From S015-6 sp964384945 (GTDB lineage Bacteria; Desulfobacterota; DSWW01), in assembly GCA_964384945.1 (NCBI GenBank), contig CAYLMK010000003.1, positions 1 to 64,000 of the forward strand: 64,000 nt of DNA, read 5' to 3'. The position numbers and the translations under genes are program-made. Position 1 is the stretch's first letter. The number at the start of each line of letters is the position of its first letter. Shown in pieces: positions 62,530 through 64,000 of this stretch. The notes beneath the pieces are model-generated. The model worked only from the letters and a program-made list of their open reading frames with translations. It was not told the DNA's origin and made no database searches.

Positions 62530-64000
62530 TTAACGTTTCCTGCGCCCCCGACGGGGCTCGATCGGGTTGCCGAAAAGATCCGTGGGCAGCGGGTTCCCGA
62601 AGAGATCTGTCGGTTCTTTTGCTGGCCCGGGGGTGCTCTCCTGGTCCGCCTTTTCCTCGCGTTTGACTCCCAGAAGCTTCTCCAGACGTTCCGCATGCCG
62701 CTCGCACTCTTCCCAGGACTCCTCCGGCGTCTGTTCGAGCTGCCACGGCAGGAAACGCGGCCCCAGGCGCGCTGCCACGGGCTGAGGTTCCCTGGCGCGC
62801 TCATCGTGTCCGAGCCCGTAGTCCGCCAGCCGGACCTTGTCCGGCAGCATCCATCCTTCAGGTGACAGGTGTCGGGTCGCAGGTGTCGGGTGTCGGCTTT
62901 CATCCAAGGAAGCATCCCCGAGCGTTGATGAGTGACCGCAAAATGCGGCTATGGCGAGGTCACGGTTGCCACCCATGTCATCGATCAGGGCCTTCAGATC
63001 ATGAAACGCGACCAGCGTGAGAACCGTGTGCCGCAACTCGGGGTCCTTTTCCTTGTCGACGCGCCAGAAGCCCTTGGGGTTTAGAGACCGCGTGAAATCG
63101 TCGGAGCGAAGCGGGTGTGCAGGATGGTCGCAGTCGTTGAGGATCCAGGCCAAATCGTCGAAGTCGAGGCCGTAGAGTTCGGTTACGACCGCATCGAGTA
63201 TACATCGGAGGCGGAGACGTTCGTGGGGTGTGATGGCCCAAAGCTGCCGCCACCGGCGTTGCATGGCTGTGGGGGAGTAACCGCACCACGCCTTGGCAAA
63301 AGCCTTTCCCACGGCACAAAGTTGAAGTGCGGAGGCAGAAAGCGTTTCGTCCAGGTTGCCCCCAACGGTGGAGCGGTTCGGTATCCCCGTCTCCTCCACA
63401 ATGAAGTAGTTTAGGGTGATGCCACCCAAGCGGGAGCGCAATTGGTAGTCGTATGCAAAGCTATTCAAAACACAGCACACAAGCGTTGAGGAGGCGAAAT
63501 CCCCTGCCATCAGGACCGGAACCTTGTTGCCGCATGGGGCGTCGGTTATCAATGTGATGATCATCGTTCGCTGGTTTGTCGCAGAAGTCACGTCCATGAA
63601 ACCGAGCTTGGCGCCCGCGACACCTCCGGAAATACTCTCAATGTCGGTCGGTCTGTAGTATTCGGAAAGCGCCATGAGAAACTGTGGCTCGATGACCTTC
63701 TTCTCCCACGGGATTTCACGCCAGACGGCGCTGCGGCCTTTGCCGCTCACCCAGCCCTTTTCACTGAAGTCGAACTGGCCGATCATGCGGCCTTCGTAAA
63801 GCGGCAGGGCGATGTCCTCGATCTCGCTCAGCTTGATTCCTGCGGTGCCGTCTGGCGAGAGAACCAGGTCGCGGGGCCGTTTGAGGATGGATTGCGGGCC
63901 ATCGTACGGTTGCCACTTGCCCTTGAGCCACATGCCGTACTCGCATGCCCGGTAGCCTTTTGCCTCCCACTGGGGGCGGGGCGGGAAGAGCTTGGAGTCG
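62530..64000 (-). CDS. C-terminal part of a large N6-adenine DNA methyltransferase (Eco57I/DrmMI-like), start outside window
   Basis: About 490 residues are visible and the 5' end lies beyond the right edge. PWEKKVIEPQFLMALSEYYRPTDIES and FMDVTSATNQRTMIITL belong to the target-recognition region. ERLRLRCILDAVVTELYGLDFDDLAWILND matches the C-terminal helical motif (ELDALVARLYGL-x-x-DELxYIL) of Eco57I-type methyltransferases. It ends with two copies of TDLFGNP and a basic tail. SAM-binding motifs would lie upstream. With the helicase and WYL-exonuclease it suggests a modification-linked defence island. The 62404-62529 spacer has nothing notable. Confidence 0.8.
   Translation of the reverse strand, partial: DSKLFPPRPQWEAKGYRACEYGMWLKGKWQPYDGPQSILKRPRDLVLSPDGTAGIKLSEIEDIALPLYEGRMIGQFDFSEKGWVSGKGRSAVWREIPWEKKVIEPQFLMALSEYYRPTDIESISGGVAGAKLGFMDVTSATNQRTMIITLITDAPCGNKVPVLMAGDFASSTLVCCVLNSFAYDYQLRSRLGGITLNYFIVEETGIPNRSTVGGNLDETLSASALQLCAVGKAFAKAWCGYSPTAMQRRWRQLWAITPHERLRLRCILDAVVTELYGLDFDDLAWILNDCDHPAHPLRSDDFTRSLNPKGFWRVDKEKDPELRHTVLTLVAFHDLKALIDDMGGNRDLAIAAFCGHSSTLGDASLDESRHPTPATRHLSPEGWMLPDKVRLADYGLGHDERAREPQPVAARLGPRFLPWQLEQTPEESWEECERHAERLEKLLGVKREEKADQESTPGPAKEPTDLFGNPLPTDLFGNPIEPRRGRRKR

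Overview
The window (about 62% GC by eye, Gram-negative) reads as a chromosomal piece of an anaerobic or facultative bacterium of the Desulfobacterota / 'deltaproteobacterial' kind. The reasons are a probable selenoprotein, a corrinoid methyltransferase pair, many acyl-CoA enzymes of the type found in that group, and a DUF1302/DUF1329 outer-membrane pair. This placement is an inference. I saw no rRNA, tRNA, CRISPR array, integrase or complete insertion sequence.

1-6.9 kb: a divergent acyl-CoA dehydrogenase (cut by the left edge) and acyl-CoA ligase, a large secreted lipoprotein of DUF6351 type, and a broken peptidyl-prolyl isomerase. 6.9-7.7 kb: a MerB-like organometal lyase whose reading frame crosses two in-frame UGA codons. 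Both UGAs fall on the two catalytic cysteines of MerB, and each is followed by a stem-loop with a GGUC apical loop. This is the most striking object in the window.

8-40 kb: a large glycoside-catabolism island. Leftward operons carry GH13, GH4, GH3 and a pentonate-type dehydratase, and DUF1302, DUF1329 and two Gfo/Idh/MocA oxidoreductases. Rightward operons carry a URO-D methyltransferase with its corrinoid protein, and a TetR gene followed by GH1, GH51, galE, a xylulokinase-like kinase, a xylose-isomerase-like protein, GH31, a dead ribokinase, a nucleoside hydrolase and a Tat-exported old-yellow-enzyme-like protein. A galactokinase and a sulfatase lipoprotein close the island. Four related palindromes (core TAACAyrTrTGTTA) each sit between plausible -35 and -10 boxes of the four operons, so the TetR protein probably controls all of them and itself. 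The hydrolases lack signal peptides and no sugar transporter is present, which suggests that small glycosides are taken up and stripped inside the cell.

40-52 kb: acyl-CoA / side-chain metabolism. A leftward set has two thiolase-fold proteins without the usual Cys and His, a double-SCP2/DUF35 fusion and a small DUF35 protein. A rightward set has SDR, nitronate-monooxygenase-like, enoyl-CoA hydratase and acyl-CoA dehydrogenase genes. Two regulators or accessory genes and a PHP protein lie between them.

52-55 kb: housekeeping and regulation: a cold-shock protein with a structured leader, a small secreted protein, a Crp/Fnr regulator with a perfect TGTGA-N6-TCACA site, and an MBL hydrolase. 55-64 kb: a defence-like island with a DnaQ exonuclease fused to a WYL domain, an 1812-residue DEAH/DUF1998 helicase with a C-terminal nuclease-like segment (DruE-like), a decayed VapBC-type pair, a Uma2 nuclease and the end of a large DNA methyltransferase.

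A theme across the window is relic genes that keep recognisable ends but have lost their middles (PPIase, ribokinase, GH29, URO-D, PIN/antitoxin), next to intact neighbours.
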